NCBI GenBank assembly: GCA_928722015.1
Contig: CAKMWI010000008.1
Coordinates: 256,325 to 320,324 of the forward strand
From: Candidatus Gastranaerophilales bacterium
GTDB lineage: Bacteria; Cyanobacteriota; Vampirovibrionia; Gastranaerophilales; Gastranaerophilaceae
DNA: 64,000 nt
Reading direction: 5' to 3'
The translations under genes and the position numbers were made by a program. The notes under the pieces are model-generated. The model saw only the letters and a program-made list of their open reading frames with translations. It did no database searches and was not told the origin of the DNA. Shown in pieces: positions 62,414-64,000 of the stretch (positions are counted from its first letter, which is position 1; every line of letters begins with the position of its first letter).

Positions 62414-64000
62414 TTATTTTCTAGGTTTTGTAGCTCTTGCATTTAATGCTGCAATACGTTTGTGAAGCGCATTATGGCTTTTTTGTAATTTACTAACATC
62501 AGATTCAATACCTGCAATTTGATAAGCAATATTTTCAACTTTTCTATCTAAAGTTTTAATCGCATTTATCATTGCAAAAAACATATCATCCCATCGGATT
62601 CTTAAATACCCGTCTGCACCTTTAGTTACAGCGTTAGGAAATACCTTTTGTAAGTCTTGTGCTATAACACCGGTTTGTAGAGTTTTACTTTTATCAGATT
62701 TAAATGTGTATTTATAAGGTTTTTAATGCCAAAATCTCAGATAAACCGGCTAATGAATCAGAAATATTTTCTTTTAATCTTACATCCGAAGTCTTAAGAT
62801 CCGGACATGAACCACTTGAACTTGTCGGATATTTATATCCGTTAGAAATACCACATGATTTTCCTCTAAAATCCATAATACTTGTAGACCAAGCTTTATG
62901 AGCAGATTTCATAGTACATTGGTAAGACCTACTTTCCAGAGATTGAAATATACCAATCACCACTACAGTGCATTCCATCGAACATCGGACGGGAAATATC
63001 TGTATAATTTGTACCAGAAAGAGTAGCCCCATCATTAGTCGTAAAGAAATTACCTCTAACCACAATATTGGAATTAAAAACAACGGAAGAGTTTGGAAAA
63101 TACGGATCACGAATCTTTGCATCATGATAAAATGGTTTGTATTGTCCTGGAACACTGTGAACCTCAACAACACCACGACCAGAAAAACCACCTAAAGGTT
63201 TTCCACCTAAAAATACTCGGTCATATTGATCATTCTTAAATACTGAAGGAGTACCATTCTGATCTGCGCCGGAAGACATACCGATACAGGTTCTGGAACC
63301 GGTTACAGAACCTGCAGCATCACAAGCACCGTATCCAACTGCTGTTAAATTTTTAACATTAGATAAACCTAAATCATAAGTTTTATAGCCCAAAATTACA
63401 TTTGAAGCAGGGAAATTAGTTGTAGCTAAAATATTTCCTGTAAAAGTTGATCCGACTACAACATTATTCTGAGTAATATTAGGAGTATAAGATATATTAG
63501 TTAAACCACCATTACCGGAATTATAACCAAGATAAACATTTTGATGCCCGTAATAATTTGGAGAGGACATAGAAAATGCACAACACCAATAGTATTATTA
63601 ACAGCACCTGTAATAAGACCAGAACCACTTCCTACAAAAGTAAGGTTTTTACTATTAGTACTTGATGGTAAATTTTTTCCTGCAGAATTACCAATCATAA
63701 TATATCTTGAATTAGCATTAATATTGTTTAATTTTGCATAATTAGCATCATTTTCATTATTTGTTCCTCGTAATGCCTCTGCACCCAAAACTGTTGCATA
63801 ATTACCGGTTTTTCTTTGGAATGCATACGGTCCTAAAACAGTCGTACCTTTGTTAGTAGCAGTATCAACAAAATCAGGATTTGAAGAGGATAATAAAACA
63901 TTGTTTAAATCATCCATAAATAATGTTCCGGCAAGTACCCCATTACCAGTACCCATAGCGGAATTGCATCATATTTTGGCCTTTTTTAGCATTAACAACA
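62414..64000 (-). pseudogene. Pilin-anchored YadA-like/S74 protein, copy 3, partial and frameshifted
   Basis: The gene enters from beyond the right edge and ends at 62414, 20 bases before copy 2, so both are probably co-transcribed. Its N-terminus is outside the window. Coding signal moves between frames near 63953, 63575, 62934 and 62716. Correcting these gives a continuous chain with FRYG, repeats such as NVYLGYNSGN, the Cys pair GYGAC...RTCIG, the VVEVHSVPGQ segment, FNSNIVVRG, and the S74 start TSDVRLKENISDSLAGLSE. The tail after LRIRWDDMFF is coiled coil and ends in basic KPRK. Confidence 0.7.

Noticed and set aside
57120..64000. S74 domains as evidence for a prophage
   Set aside because: No capsid, terminase, integrase, lysis or tail assembly gene is present. 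The proteins start with prepilin helices and are interleaved with metK, so they look like chromosomal surface proteins.

Overview
The window looks like a piece of chromosome from an uncultured gut bacterium of the non-photosynthetic cyanobacterial sister group (Melainabacteria / Vampirovibrionia, order Gastranaerophilales). This placement is an inference, not a database result. It rests on the strongly AT-rich DNA, a Gram-negative envelope (TolC/RND efflux, MsbA-type exporter, meso-DAP type MurE), a flagellar cluster, anaerobe-type enzymes (iron-sulfur L-serine dehydratase, small ferredoxin, CoA-disulfide-reductase-like enzyme), a DUF3326 protein and RNase E/G of cyanobacterial flavour, and several proteins combining a prepilin-like N-terminus with a YadA-like repeat region and a peptidase S74 chaperone domain. 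I see no prophage, insertion sequence or CRISPR array.

Layout. 0-3.5 kb (minus): part of an ABC exporter, CsaB-like pyruvyl transferase, and the KDG kinase/KDPG aldolase pair. 3.5-7.4 kb: CHASE2 adenylate cyclase, YajQ and small unknown proteins. 7.4-14 kb: B12-binding/radical SAM protein, RNase E/G, two small membrane proteins (one pilin-like) and the two-subunit L-serine dehydratase. 14-16.8 kb: an AAA+ ATPase with an operator-like palindrome on its promoter, a candidate small RNA, and tRNA-Arg(ACG). 16.8-26.4 kb: cell-wall block (two amidases, MurI, FtsI, MurE) plus DUF3326 and a short NagA. 26.4-29.7 kb: decayed hydrolase, IlvD, UppS, RdgB. 29.7-35.6 kb: a complete RND tripartite efflux operon. 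36-42.7 kb: GH38 mannosidase, GlmS, small proteins, ferredoxin and ThrB. 42.8-49.6 kb: MnmC-like methyltransferase with a large insertion, FAD oxidoreductase, CoADR-like enzyme, an orphan sugar permease and a phosphomannomutase. 49.6-57 kb (minus): RsfS, RpiB, flagellar hook/FliK/FliJ genes, ribosomal protein S1, and ValS split by a frameshift. 57-64 kb: three paralogous pilin/S74 proteins around metK.

How the genes fit together. Envelope building dominates: MurI, MurE, FtsI, UppS, GlmS, NagA and the amidases supply and remodel peptidoglycan, while CsaB, phosphomannomutase and the MsbA-like exporter point to surface glycans. Carbon comes from sugars, uronate-type acids through KDG, mannosides (GH38) and serine. 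The least familiar content is the pilin/S74 family, which I propose are minor-pilin-anchored, self-processing fibres. Other leads are several genes that appear to be transcribed without a leader, a hairpin that buries the ferredoxin ribosome-binding site, a promoter type shared by two small unknown proteins, and a candidate small RNA.

Caution. At least seven apparent single-base frameshifts lie between 56.6 and 64 kb, all in or beside homopolymers. They may be assembly errors or genuine gene decay, and the sequence alone does not decide.
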